Assembly: GCA_965215215.1 (NCBI GenBank)
Contig: OZ244043.1
Location: 3,038,001 to 3,102,000 of the forward strand
Direction: 5' to 3'
Source of the DNA: CALDTK01 sp965215215
Lineage (GTDB): Bacteria; Bacteroidota; Bacteroidia; Chitinophagales; Saprospiraceae
Length of the DNA stretch: 64,000 nucleotides
Each line of letters starts with the position of its first letter. Position 1 is the first letter of the stretch. The notes under the pieces are model-generated. The model was given only the letters and a program-made list of their open reading frames with translations. It made no database searches and was not told the DNA's origin. Both the position numbers and the translations under genes were made by a program. Shown one piece after another: positions 1 to 11,254 of the stretch.

Positions 1-166
1 AGTAGGCACGTGGCTTGAGGGGGGGGCGGTTTTGCGCGAAAGCGACCGGCCCGGCTGCGGCGGACTGTGCGTGGAGGGCCCCAACGACGAAGAGACAGGG
101 GAGTAGAACGAGTCCCAAGACGCTAGCAGGCGGTAGGGTAGGAAGAATTCGCAAGTGTGGTGACAT
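1..166 (-). CDS. N-terminus of an exported protein (partial)
   Basis: An open frame starts at an ATG at 166 and runs off the left edge of the window, giving 55 residues. Residues 1-33 look like a classical signal peptide: a short start with one Arg, a hydrophobic core (LGLVLLPCLFVVGAL) and a likely cleavage site after HAQS or SAAA. The rest is proline- and basic-rich, and too short to assign. The function is unknown; the protein is probably periplasmic, outer-membrane or secreted. The frame carries a 15-bp variant (29-43) of the interspersed GCTTNCGCNAAAAC word. Confidence 0.55.
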   Translation of the reverse strand, partial: MSPHLRILPTLPPASVLGLVLLPCLFVVGALHAQSAAAGPVAFAQNRPPLKPRAY

Positions 167-244
167 CTAGTGAGGTGAGGGGCCTGCCAAGCTCGTAAAA
201 ATTAGAAACTCCTGGGCCAGTTCGAGTAGAACTCCCACCTCGAC

Positions 245-1153
245 TTACTCCACGGGAGGGTTACGTATCAATTCCCCAACGGTCACGCGCTGCGCTTCTA
301 AGCCGCGCGCGTAGATCCAGTCCAAAAATTCGCCGATCCGCGCCGCATCCATCCGCCCCCACCGCTCGCCGTCCCCGAAGTACGGATTGCTCCGTGCCAA
401 AGCCGCTTCGAGCGGAATGTCCTTATCCTTCGCCGGCAACCGCCGCCGCAGGATCGAGATCGCCTCCGTAGGCTCCTCTTGCGCGAATGAATAACCCTGT
501 TTCGTGGCGGCTAGGAAGGTGGCGTAGCTCCCTTCGTCCGTCGTTAGAGCCGCTTCGGAAGCGGCGATTACGGGGGAGTAGGAGTAGGGAATCCCGAAGT
601 CCTTCAGCTTGAAATACTGCAACTCCAGCCCCGCCGCCTCCGCTTCGACGCCCTCCCAGTTGAGGAAGATCCAGGTCGCATCGAACGTACCGGCTACAAC
701 CGTTTCCCAGATGCCGAGCTTGGCGGGATACTCCAGCTCGAGCGCTCCTCGGCCGCCGTCGTTGCGGACCATCTGTCGCACGATCTCATCCTCGTAGCGC
801 GCTCGGTACGAGGCGTAGGTCTTGCCGTCGAGGTCCTTGGGCGAGGCAACGCCGCGGTCGGTCCGCACGGCGATAGCGCTCAAATCTTCCTGGAGGAGTG
901 CGGCGATCCCGACCAGTCCGAAGGGCCGCTCCTTGGTCCGATAGCTGATCAGGCTCTCCAGCGGGCAAAGCGCGAGGTCGGCCACCCCGGTCTCCACTTT
1001 CTTGGCCGGCGTGGTCGCGTACCGGTCCGCGCTCGGATCTAGGATCGCCACGTCGAGCCCCCGCTCCCGGTAGTAGCCTCGCTCCTGCGCTACGAAAAAG
1101 CCAATGTGATTGATGTTCGGCGTCCAATCGAGGGCCAGCTTCAAACTATTCAT
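245..1153 (-). CDS. NMT1/THI5-like substrate-binding-fold protein
   Basis: This is a 302-residue protein of the NMT1/THI5 periplasmic-binding-protein superfamily. The N-terminal stretch LDWTPNINHIGFFVAQ (about residues 8-23) is the family hallmark of binding proteins for pyrimidine-type thiamine precursors. There is no signal peptide or lipobox, so it is predicted to be cytoplasmic. It also lacks the CCCFC iron motif of eukaryotic Thi5 HMP-phosphate synthases; the corresponding place reads CPLES (63-67). Such soluble members are common in Bacteroidota and their ligand is usually unknown. No ABC permease or ATPase gene lies beside it. It follows the hydrolase-OsmC gene and uvrA on the same strand with about 70-bp gaps. 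The family is fairly sure, the role is not. Confidence 0.8.
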   Translation of the reverse strand: MNSLKLALDWTPNINHIGFFVAQERGYYRERGLDVAILDPSADRYATTPAKKVETGVADLALCPLESLISYRTKERPFGLVGIAALLQEDLSAIAVRTDRGVASPKDLDGKTYASYRARYEDEIVRQMVRNDGGRGALELEYPAKLGIWETVVAGTFDATWIFLNWEGVEAEAAGLELQYFKLKDFGIPYSYSPVIAASEAALTTDEGSYATFLAATKQGYSFAQEEPTEAISILRRRLPAKDKDIPLEAALARSNPYFGDGERWGRMDAARIGEFLDWIYARGLEAQRVTVGELIRNPPVE

Positions 1154-1201
1154 GTATCTGGGTTGAACCGCGAATGAAAGCGCCGCCCGCCCAAATTTTC
1201 A

Positions 1202-1215
1202 GCTTTCGCAAAAAC
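1202..1215 (+). repeat. Interspersed 14-bp word GCTTNCGCNAAAAC (one of 17 copies)
   Basis: This copy (GCTTTCGCAAAAAC) sits between two genes, 7 bp beyond a stop codon. All copies found by eye with no mismatch at the 12 fixed positions are: plus orientation 1202, 11952, 17954, 27881, 33263, 43036, 54725, 58826; minus orientation 1379, 4777, 11712, 13046, 20900, 38439, 41265, 52917, 61814 (lowest coordinate of each 14-mer). Position 5 is T, C or G, never A. Position 9 is any base. Near matches lie at 5474 and 25132, and one-base-indel variants at 29, 17347, 21976 and 57425. See the finding for interpretation. Confidence 0.85.
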
Positions 1216-1221
1216 TTCACG

Positions 1222-2490
1222 TCAAGCCTCGATCTCCCCCAGGCGCGTGATCACCCGTACCTCCCCGTGGAGCGTGCGGTGTACCGGGCACTTGTCGGCG
1301 ATCTGGAGCACTTTGGCGACCTGGGCTTCGGTGAGTTCCGACTCCAGCTCGATGACGCGCTCGAAGTGGTCGATCCGCGTTTTGGCGGAAGCCGTACCCG
1401 CTTCGTCGGAGGCAGACTCCGTCATGTCCCGGGCGTAGTCCTTGAAGTGGCGCACCTGTACGTCGACGCGCTCGATGCGCCAACCCTTGCGCCGGGCGTA
1501 CATCTGGATCGTCATGGCGGTGCAGGCCCCGAGTCCGGCGGCGACGAGCTCGTAGGGTCCCGGACCGAAATCATCCCCACCCACGCGCTCCGGCTCGTCG
1601 GCGATGAGGGCGTGGTGGCGTGCCATAATCTCGGTGGTAAAGCCCTCGGCCCCGAGGCGAACGGCCACGGCCTTGGCCCGACCGAGCCGCTCCGAGTCGT
1701 CGGTACGCGGCAGGTAGCGGCTCACCCAGGCGGCGATCACCCGTCCGGCGTAGCGTGCGTCCGCCTTGTCGGAGAGCATGTGGTCGGCGCCGTCGAGGGT
1801 GATGAACGATTTGGGGTGGCGGGCACCGACGTAGATGCGCTCGGCGTGTTCGATGGCGACGGTGCGATCCTGCGGGGAGTGGAGGATGAGCAGCGGCTTG
1901 TCGAGCGTTTCGAGGGAGTCCTCGACGTCCTGCCCGGTGAGGCTTTCCACGAAGCCGAGCCCGATGTCGAAGGGGCGGCCCTGCAGTTGGACGGTCGCCC
2001 GGCCCCGCTCGCGTATCTCGGTGAGGACCTCCTCCCGTTGGCGCTCGCCGTCGCCGAACAGGTGCGTGACGTGATTCGGGTCGCTCGGACTGCCAATCGT
2101 CACCACGGCGCGGACTTCGGGTAGCAGCTTACTCGCGCACAACGCCGCGGTGCCGCCGAGGCTATGCCCAACCACCAGTGCGGGCGGGCGGTAAGCTTCC
2201 TTCAGGTAGGCGTAAGCGGCCACGAGATCCGCTACATTACTGGCGAAACCGGTCTCCGCGAAATCGCCTTCGCTCTCGCCGAGGCCCGTCATATCGAAAC
2301 GTAGCACCCCGTACCCCGCCATATTGAGCGCCCGCGCGATCTCTCGCAACGCCCCGGCATTCTTCGTGCAGGAGAAACAGTGCGCGAGCAACGCGAAGTG
2401 ACTCGGGTGCCGATCCGCGGGCAACTGCACGTAGCCAAAGAGCTCGTGCCCAGTATTATTGGGAAAAGAAATTTTAACCGTCTTAGCCAT
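1222..2490 (-). CDS. Alpha/beta hydrolase-OsmC fusion protein
   Basis: This 422-residue protein joins two enzymes. Residues 1 to about 263 form an alpha/beta hydrolase with an HCF oxyanion region (39-41), nucleophile elbow GHSLGG (Ser near 110), an acid Asp in SPQDRTV (near 208) and a His in GADHM (near 237). Residues from about 270 to the end form an OsmC/Ohr-type domain with the two redox cysteines in GACTAMT (near 323) and KCPVHRTL (near 401). OsmC proteins reduce organic hydroperoxides, so the pair may hydrolyse and detoxify lipid hydroperoxide esters; that is inference. This fusion is a known bacterial architecture. I chose the ATG at 2490 (MAKTVKI) over the in-frame ATG at 2511 because homologues begin there. 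It lies downstream of uvrA on the same strand. Confidence 0.9.
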   Translation of the reverse strand: MAKTVKISFPNNTGHELFGYVQLPADRHPSHFALLAHCFSCTKNAGALREIARALNMAGYGVLRFDMTGLGESEGDFAETGFASNVADLVAAYAYLKEAYRPPALVVGHSLGGTAALCASKLLPEVRAVVTIGSPSDPNHVTHLFGDGERQREEVLTEIRERGRATVQLQGRPFDIGLGFVESLTGQDVEDSLETLDKPLLILHSPQDRTVAIEHAERIYVGARHPKSFITLDGADHMLSDKADARYAGRVIAAWVSRYLPRTDDSERLGRAKAVAVRLGAEGFTTEIMARHHALIADEPERVGGDDFGPGPYELVAAGLGACTAMTIQMYARRKGWRIERVDVQVRHFKDYARDMTESASDEAGTASAKTRIDHFERVIELESELTEAQVAKVLQIADKCPVHRTLHGEVRVITRLGEIEA

Positions 2491-2560
2491 AATATTTGAT
2501 ACTACGCCCAAACCCCGCGCCCCCCCGCGTGGCCTCCGCGTCTCCGCGAGGAACGAACTC

Positions 2561-5434
<2,874 letters not shown>

Positions 5435-5765
5435 TGCTTGAGGTACACGTTGTAGAGCGGAAGGTTTCTTCCCGGTTTCGCTAAAACTTGGGGCGGATAG
5501 CCGACAAACTTGGGCGTGAATTGCGAATATTGGCCCGAAGTTGGTTTACATTCCTGCTCGCTACGAAGGCGATCCGGCGGGCTTACCGAAAGGTTAAAAC
5601 TACTTCCAAAGCTGCGCCGGGCAACTTACCCGCCTATATTCGTGGTACCGAGCAGCGTCACTTTAACACAATCGTTCCCTATAGACTAGAGCTTCTACAC
5701 TAACTCCTTCTTACCAAACATCAGGGCCACGGGCCCAATACGGATTAGTTATGGAAGTATCTGGC
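5435..5765. other. Intergenic region between uvrA and sigma factor gene
   Basis: This 331-bp spacer separates two divergent genes, so it should hold both promoters. No exact TTTG-N20-TAnnTTTG match is visible. TATATTCG near 5637 is the closest -7-like word, one base off. A one-mismatch copy of the interspersed word lies at 5474-5487 (GGTTTCGCTAAAAC). A 71-codon open frame at 5488-5703 has no recognisable similarity and looks like chance. Confidence 0.4.
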
Positions 5766-6332
5766 ATGAACGACCAGCAGCTCATCGCTGCCTACCTAGA
5801 CGGTAAAGACTACGCATTCGAAGTCTTGCTCAACCGCCACCGCGAAAAGATTTACACGAGCATCTACTTGTTCGTCAAGGATCAATCCCAAGCCGATGAC
5901 ATCTTCCAGGAGGTGTTCATCAAAGTGGTCGACACGCTGCGGCGCGGCAAGTACAACCACGAGGGCAAGTTCGTGCAGTGGGCCATGCGCATCGCCTACA
6001 ACCTCTGCGTAGACCACTTCCGCCGCAACAAGCGCCGGCCGATCGTGCAGCCGACCGAGACGTTCGACATCTTCGACGTGCTCCAGAGCGAGGATCCGAA
6101 TGGGGAGACGCAAGTCATCCGTTCGCAGACCCACAGCAAGGTCCGCGAACTCGTAGACGCCCTGCCCCCCGAGCAGCGTGAGGTCGTTATCCTGCGCCAC
6201 TACGCCGATATGAGCTTCAAGGAGATCGCCGCCCTCACCCGGGTGAGCATCAATACCGCCCTCGGTCGCATGCGCTACGCGCTGATCAATATCCGCAAGA
6301 TGATCGCTCAGCAGGACGTGGTGCTTCAGTAG
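5766..6332 (+). CDS. ECF-type RNA polymerase sigma factor
   Basis: This small sigma-70 family protein (188 residues from the ATG at 5766; the in-frame ATG at 5751 would add MEVSG) has only regions 2 and 4. Region 2 carries the core-binding stretch with DDIFQEVFIKVV and a basic region FRRNKRRP. Region 4 has PPEQREVVILRHYADMSFKE, a helix-turn-helix for the -35-like element. Residues between the two are short, as in ECF factors. No anti-sigma gene follows; the next gene is a small zinc-ribbon-like protein beyond a strong terminator, so it seems to be transcribed alone. The stimulus it answers to cannot be told from the sequence. Confidence 0.92.
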   Translation: MNDQQLIAAYLDGKDYAFEVLLNRHREKIYTSIYLFVKDQSQADDIFQEVFIKVVDTLRRGKYNHEGKFVQWAMRIAYNLCVDHFRRNKRRPIVQPTETFDIFDVLQSEDPNGETQVIRSQTHSKVRELVDALPPEQREVVILRHYADMSFKEIAALTRVSINTALGRMRYALINIRKMIAQQDVVLQ

Positions 6333-6378
6333 GTGCAACCGGTTTTTTAAGCTCAGAAGGAGCTGGTCCCAGAGATCA

Positions 6379-6416
6379 AAACGGGCACGTCGCACCTTAG
6401 TGTGGCGTGCCCGTTT
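6379..6416 (+). terminator. Rho-independent terminator after the sigma factor gene
   Basis: A 17-bp hairpin with two G-U pairs and a 4-nt loop (CTTA, 6396-6399) pairs 6379-6395 with 6400-6416, the 3' arm ending in GTTT followed by CGTC. It lies 46 bp beyond the stop codon. The next gene's alternative ATG at 6407 lies inside the 3' arm, which argues for the later start at 6425. Confidence 0.75.
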
Positions 6417-6424
6417 CGTCGTCT

Positions 6425-6814
6425 ATGTCCCGAACCGATCGATTCACCTTCCCCGTTTTGCTCGATCGCATCAGCAGCGGCTGCCGCACCTACGTACTGC
6501 AGGGTGAGAATGCCCGCAAGCTCACCTTCGCCGATATGCAAGAGGCCGCGGATTCGGTAGCGACGCTGGCCGACGATAGTTATGGGCACGGCCGAGCGCG
6601 ACAGGTCCGCAAGCACGCCATGGAGATCGTGGCGCACGTCGACAACCTAGCCCAGCGCTTTGGATCGGAGGAGCCGGGGGGCTGCCGGGTGTGCGGGCAG
6701 CCGCTCGTGGAGGTCGTGCTGGATAAGCGCTCGGGGGATACGATGCGCTACTGCAATGATTGTCCTTCTGCCATTTTGAACGAAATCCGGGAGATCGAGG
6801 ATTTGGTAGCTTGA
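6425..6814 (+). CDS. Hypothetical protein with C-terminal zinc-ribbon-like cysteines
   Basis: This is a 129-residue soluble protein I do not recognise. The C-terminal part has two cysteine pairs, CRVCG and CNDC, about 27 residues apart and separated by a beta-rich, charged stretch, a pattern typical of a treble-clef or zinc-ribbon knuckle. The N-terminal part (about 1-80) is probably helical, with repeated Arg/Ala/Asp segments. There is no signal peptide or membrane segment. The ATG at 6425 is chosen because the earlier ATG at 6407 sits inside the terminator hairpin. A nucleic-acid or metal-binding role is possible but unproven. Confidence 0.6.
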   Translation: MSRTDRFTFPVLLDRISSGCRTYVLQGENARKLTFADMQEAADSVATLADDSYGHGRARQVRKHAMEIVAHVDNLAQRFGSEEPGGCRVCGQPLVEVVLDKRSGDTMRYCNDCPSAILNEIREIEDLVA

Positions 6815-6905
6815 TTTAGAGCTTATCTAGGGAGGTGAGAGGTGCTTAGTGCAAAATCTATCACCAGATTTCGTGGTTTAAAACAATTTGTAGTAAATAG
6901 CCGGG

Positions 6906-7856
6906 ATGCCTAACGCTCCCCGTTACATTGACCCGTTGTCCGATTTCGGTTTCAAACACCTCTTCGGTCGTGAGGAATCTAAGCCTGCCCTCGTCCACTT
7001 CCTCAACAGCCTTCTGCCGCCCGAGCGCCAGATTGCCGGGGTCGACTTCATTCCGACGGAGATGACCGGCTCACTTCCGATCGATCGAACCGTGTTCGTC
7101 GATTTGCATTGCCGCGCGATCGATGGGACTACGTTCATCCTCGAGATCCAGCGCCGCCATCAGGATCATTTCCGCGACCGTAGCTTGCTCTACGTTGCGC
7201 GGACGCTGAGCCGCGACGCGTTGCGCGGCGACTGGGACTACCGCTTCGAGCCCATCGTCCTCGTGGCACTCCTCGAGTTCGAGTCTAAGGAGGAATCCGA
7301 CAACCCGCACTACCTCACGGAGGCGCGGTTGTTTACCACGGAGGGCGTGTTGTTCAGCGACACAGTTACCATCATCCACGTGGAGTTGCCTAAATTCGGG
7401 AAATCGCTCGAGGAGTTGACTTCCCCACTCGATCACTGGTTGTACCTCAACAAGCACCTGTCTACTATGGAAAAGATCCCGGCGCAGTTCAGCGGTCGCG
7501 TATTCACGGACTGGATCACGGACGCTGAATACGCACAGCTCACGCCGACCGACCAGCGGAACTACGACCGGTACTGGATGGCGCGCAACGATCGGCAGAA
7601 TCAGGATGCATACGCGAAGCGGGTGGCTACGGCGGAGGGGTTGAAGCAAGGACTCGAGCAAGGGTTAGAGCAGGGACTCAAGCAGGGGCTTGAACAGGGG
7701 CTTGAGCGAGGCCGCGAACAAGGTCTCGAGCGCGGTCACGTGGAAGAGAGGATGAATTTGATTCGGACGTTCGCCCGGAACGGTATGTCGCCGCAGCAGA
7801 TCGCGGAGCTGCCTAGCTTCTCAGTGGAGGAAGTTGAGGAGGTACTGAAGCCGTAA
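6906..7856 (+). CDS. Rpn/PD-(D/E)XK nuclease family protein
   Basis: This 316-residue protein is an Rpn-like (recombination-promoting nuclease, formerly 'transposase YhgA-like') member of the PD-(D/E)XK superfamily. The N-terminal half opens with the family-typical SDFGFKHLFG. It contains the catalytic-type pattern DRTVFVDL followed by FILEIQ (E-x-Q), about 25 residues apart. The C-terminal part has eight tandem four-residue units (GLKQ/GLEQ/GLER) and then a short helical domain with SPQQIAEL, resembling a small HTH. Rpn proteins cleave DNA and are often multicopy; their native role is debated (recombination or anti-phage). No transposon ends are visible, so I do not call it mobile. Confidence 0.85.
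   Translation: MPNAPRYIDPLSDFGFKHLFGREESKPALVHFLNSLLPPERQIAGVDFIPTEMTGSLPIDRTVFVDLHCRAIDGTTFILEIQRRHQDHFRDRSLLYVARTLSRDALRGDWDYRFEPIVLVALLEFESKEESDNPHYLTEARLFTTEGVLFSDTVTIIHVELPKFGKSLEELTSPLDHWLYLNKHLSTMEKIPAQFSGRVFTDWITDAEYAQLTPTDQRNYDRYWMARNDRQNQDAYAKRVATAEGLKQGLEQGLEQGLKQGLEQGLERGREQGLERGHVEERMNLIRTFARNGMSPQQIAELPSFSVEEVEEVLKP
7638..7733 (+). repeat. Eight 12-bp tandem units encoding GL(E/K)Q-type repeats
   Basis: Eight consecutive 12-nt units encode GLKQ, GLEQ, GLEQ, GLKQ, GLEQ, GLER, GREQ and GLER within the nuclease gene. Unit length is a multiple of three, so gain or loss of units by slippage keeps the frame. This is a usual linker feature of the family. Confidence 0.8.
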
Positions 7857-8055
7857 GCGAAGATCCTCAATCCGTAATAGTCTCAGCGCTGCGGCTTCGG
7901 GACTCCGTCTCTGCGCCGCGCTAGGGCGGTTGAGTTGGGCATAGCTTCGGCATATTGCTGCTCGGTAGCCGATACTCCAGGCTACAGCTGCGGCGTAGAG
8001 CCGCTTTCGGTGAGCTGTGTTTCTCGTGATTCAACCCGTGTGTACATTGGCACAC

Positions 8056-10236
8056 ATGCGCAAGCTCCCCATCTACCTCTTTTCCGCCAGCCTCAGTTTT
8101 GCGCTCAGCAATGACCTCGCCGCGCAGAAACCTCAATCCACCGCCGTGCCCGAACCTTCTATTGACACGACCTCTAGCTCCACGGCTGCTGTAGCGCCGC
8201 TGCTCGCACCGTACGACGGTCCGTACGGCGGTGTACCGGCCTTCGATAAAATCGAGGTGGCCGCTTTCGAGCCCGGACTCAAGGAAGCTATGGCGGACGG
8301 ACTCGCCGAAGTAGAGGAAATCGCCAACCAAACCGAAGCGCCGACCTTCGAAAACACGATTGCCGCCTTGGAGCGTCAAGGTGGGGCCCTGAGTAGGGCC
8401 GGTAACTACTTCGGTATCTGGTCCGGTACCATGTCCACCCCCGAGATTCGAGAGATCGAGACTACCCTCAGTCCGCTCTTCTCCGACTACGGCAGCACGA
8501 TCACGCAGAACGAAAAGCTGTACGACCGCATCGCCGCAATCTACGAAGACGCTACCGCGATGAAAGCGCTCGACGCCGAGCAGCAGCGCCTAGTTTGGGA
8601 TTACTACACGGATCTCAAACGAGAAGGCGCCGCACTCGACGAAGCGACCAAAAAGAAAATCGCCGAACTCGATAAACAGCTCTCGGAGCGCTACACCAAG
8701 TTCTCGCAAAACCTCCTGCACGACGAGCAGGAGTACGTGACCTACCTCACCGAAGACGAACTCGGTGGTCTACCGGAATCCTTGATCCAAGCCGCCGCCG
8801 CCGCGGCCGAGCAGGCAGGTAAAACGGGTAAGTACGCCATCACCAATACGCGATCCTCGATGGATCCCTTCTTGACGTACTCCGAGAATCGGGAGCTGCG
8901 TAAAAAGGTCTGGGAGACCTACTACAGTCGCGGCGACAACGGGGACGAGTACGACAACAACGAGCTCATCACTGAGATCCTCAAGCTCCGCCAGGAACGC
9001 AGCAAGCTGCAGGGCTACGACACCTTCGCCGACCGCGCCGTGGAAAAGTCCGTCGCGAAAACGCCCGAAGCCGCGATGGAGCTCATGAAGTCTGTTTGGC
9101 CGGCGGCGATCGAGCGGGTGAAGGAGGAGGTAGCGGATATGCAGGCCGTTGCCGACGCGGAGGGTGCCGACATCACCATCGAGCCCTGGGACTACCGCTT
9201 CTACGCCGAGAAGGTGCGGCAGGAGAAATACGCCTACGACGCCGAGGAGGTGAAGCAGTACCTCCAGCTCGAGAAGCTCCGTGAGGGGATGTTCTGGATG
9301 GCGACGACGCTCTACGGGCTCGAGTTCGAAGGGCCGCTCACCGACGTGCCCGTTTACCACCCCGACGTACGCGTCTGGAAAGTGATGCGCGAAGGCGAGC
9401 AGGCCGGCCTCTGGTACTTCGATCCCTACGCCCGCGAGGGCAAGCGCTCGGGCGCGTGGATGAACGCCTACCGTACCCAGGAGAAGCGCGACGGCGAGGA
9501 CGTGAAGCCGATCGTATCTAACAACGCCAATTTCGTGAAAGGCTCCGGCGACGAGCCGGTGCTCATCAGCTGGGATGATGCGGAAACGCTCTTTCATGAA
9601 TTCGGGCACGCGATCCACGGCCTGCTCTCGGACGTGACCTACCAGTCGCTCGCCGGCACGAGCGTACCGCGCGACTACGTGGAGTTCCCGAGCCAAGTCC
9701 ACGAAAATTGGCTCGCCACCCCGGAGATCCTCAACAACTACGCCCTCAACGTGAAGACCGGCGAGCCGATCCCCCGGGAGCTCGTCGATAAAATCAAAGC
9801 GGCCAGTACGTTCAACCAGGGATTCGCCACCACCGAGTACCTCGCCAGCGCACTCATCGACATGAAGCTGCACACGCTCGAGGATGCTTCGGACATCGAC
9901 CCCGACGAGTTCGAGCGCGAGACACTCGCCGAGCTAGGCATGCCGAAGGAGCTGCCGATGCGCCACCGTACGCCGCAGTTCGCGCACGTATTCTCGGGCG
10001 AGGGCTACGCCGCTAGCTACTACGCCTACCTTTGGGCCGATACGTTCGGCGCCGATGCTTGGGAAGCGTTCGCCGAATCGAGCGGGGGAGCTTACGACCC
10101 GGAAGTCGCGCGTGCTTTCGTCGATCACGTGCTCAGCGTCGGTAACACCGTCGATCCGAGTGAAGGGTATCGCGCTTTCCGAGGTAAGGACGTAGACCCG
10201 AAAGCGCTAATGCGGCAGCGTGGGTTCGGTGGCTGA
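8056..10236 (+). CDS. dcp: M3-family zinc peptidase (peptidyl-dipeptidase Dcp-like), exported
   Basis: This 726-residue M3 metallopeptidase probably removes C-terminal dipeptides from peptides in the periplasm. The zinc site is intact: HEFGH at residues 514-518 and the third ligand Glu 543 (in YVEFPS), 25 residues on, the same spacing as in E. coli Dcp. Residues 1-23 (MRKLPIYLFSASLSFALSND...) form a signal peptide ending near LAAQ. I chose the ATG at 8056, since the longer frame from 8017 would spoil the signal peptide. It converges on hemB, with only 12 bp between stop codons. Dcp rather than oligopeptidase A is inferred from export and size. Confidence 0.9.
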   Translation: MRKLPIYLFSASLSFALSNDLAAQKPQSTAVPEPSIDTTSSSTAAVAPLLAPYDGPYGGVPAFDKIEVAAFEPGLKEAMADGLAEVEEIANQTEAPTFENTIAALERQGGALSRAGNYFGIWSGTMSTPEIREIETTLSPLFSDYGSTITQNEKLYDRIAAIYEDATAMKALDAEQQRLVWDYYTDLKREGAALDEATKKKIAELDKQLSERYTKFSQNLLHDEQEYVTYLTEDELGGLPESLIQAAAAAAEQAGKTGKYAITNTRSSMDPFLTYSENRELRKKVWETYYSRGDNGDEYDNNELITEILKLRQERSKLQGYDTFADRAVEKSVAKTPEAAMELMKSVWPAAIERVKEEVADMQAVADAEGADITIEPWDYRFYAEKVRQEKYAYDAEEVKQYLQLEKLREGMFWMATTLYGLEFEGPLTDVPVYHPDVRVWKVMREGEQAGLWYFDPYAREGKRSGAWMNAYRTQEKRDGEDVKPIVSNNANFVKGSGDEPVLISWDDAETLFHEFGHAIHGLLSDVTYQSLAGTSVPRDYVEFPSQVHENWLATPEILNNYALNVKTGEPIPRELVDKIKAASTFNQGFATTEYLASALIDMKLHTLEDASDIDPDEFERETLAELGMPKELPMRHRTPQFAHVFSGEGYAASYYAYLWADTFGADAWEAFAESSGGAYDPEVARAFVDHVLSVGNTVDPSEGYRAFRGKDVDPKALMRQRGFGG

Positions 10237-10248
10237 GACTACCGACGC

Positions 10249-11235
10249 TTAGTGGTCCCGCACTACCTCCGCGTAGCGGCGGCCGACGTAAGTGATGATT
10301 ACATCCGCCCCCGCTCGGCCCAAACACGTAATCGTCTCGAAAATCGCTTCCTCGTCGAGCCAGCCGCGCTCCACGGCACCGAGGAGCATGGCGCACTCCC
10401 CGCTCACGTGGTAGGCGGCGATGGGGAGATGGCTTACCGCCTTGAGGTCGGAGATTACGTCGAGGTAGTGGAGCGCGGGCTTCACCATCAGCATGTCGGC
10501 GCCCTCCTGCGTATCGAGCGCCGCTTCTCGAAGCGCCTCCCGCCGGTTGGCCGGGTCCATTTGGTAGCTGCGCTTGTGGGTTGGCGCGTCCGACCCTTCC
10601 CGCGGTGCCGAGTCGAGCGCGTGACGGAAGGGACCGTAGAGCGCACTGGCGTACTTCGCCGTGTAGCTGATGATGCCGGTCTCGGAGTACCCGGCCCCGT
10701 CGAGCGCTCGGCGCATGAACCCTACCCGGCCGTCCATCATATCGCTCGGGCCGAGGTAGTCGAACCCGGCCTGCGCTTGCGCAACCGACATGTCCGCGAG
10801 GATAGGTAGCGTTTCGTCGTTCAAGATCCGCGGTCCGTCGACGAGTCCATCGTGCCCGTCCGTAGAGTACGGATCCATGGCTACGTCGCTGATAAGGCAA
10901 ATCTCCGGAAATCGCTCCTTCCACCGTCGCGCGGCGTGTAAGTAGAAGTTCTCCCGAGACGAGCCGTAGGCGGCTAAGCGATCCTTATTCGCCTCCGGGA
11001 CCGCCGGGAAGCTGATGAAAGATCGTACCCCGAGCGCCAGCATCTCCTCGATCTCGCGCTCGGCGACATCGATCGAGAGGCGACTCCAGCCGGGCAAACT
11101 GCTGATCTCCTCCCGCCGGTTTTCGCCGGGCAGCAAGAAAATAGGATGTACGAGCTGGCTCGGTCGCACACGTGGCTCGCGTACGAGGTCCCGGATGGCG
11201 TCGGAGCGCCGGTTGCGGCGGGGGCGTGAAAGCAT
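10249..11235 (-). CDS. hemB: Porphobilinogen synthase (delta-aminolevulinate dehydratase)
   Basis: This 328-residue enzyme condenses two 5-aminolevulinate molecules into porphobilinogen in tetrapyrrole synthesis. Both Schiff-base lysines are present: K194 in TAKYASALYGPF and K252 in MVKPALHYLD. The metal loop at 117-130 reads DVAMDPYSTDGHDG, so it has aspartates where zinc-type enzymes have three cysteines. That marks a magnesium-type (zinc-independent) HemB. It is the last gene of a minus-strand run behind the amidohydrolase (19-bp gap) and the IS-disrupted DUF1015 gene. Other heme genes are not in the window. Confidence 0.97.
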   Translation of the reverse strand: MLSRPRRNRRSDAIRDLVREPRVRPSQLVHPIFLLPGENRREEISSLPGWSRLSIDVAEREIEEMLALGVRSFISFPAVPEANKDRLAAYGSSRENFYLHAARRWKERFPEICLISDVAMDPYSTDGHDGLVDGPRILNDETLPILADMSVAQAQAGFDYLGPSDMMDGRVGFMRRALDGAGYSETGIISYTAKYASALYGPFRHALDSAPREGSDAPTHKRSYQMDPANRREALREAALDTQEGADMLMVKPALHYLDVISDLKAVSHLPIAAYHVSGECAMLLGAVERGWLDEEAIFETITCLGRAGADVIITYVGRRYAEVVRDH

Positions 11236-11254
11236 GCGGATGGGTTGGCAAAAA

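Noticed and set aside
1174..2124. Long plus-strand frame opposite the hydrolase-OsmC gene
   Set aside because: The minus-strand gene has full motifs. High GC content creates long antisense frames, and several others (for example at 29801-30796, 61028-62146 and 8770-9873) are rejected for the same reason.
5488..5703. 71-codon frame upstream of the sigma factor
   Set aside because: No similarity, an unlikely composition, and it occupies the expected promoter region.
7638..7733. Tandem 12-bp units as a possible CRISPR or VNTR locus
   Set aside because: The units are contiguous, lack spacers and encode the usual GLEQ linker of Rpn proteins.
6906..7856. Rpn gene as a transposon
   Set aside because: No inverted repeats or target duplications are visible around it.
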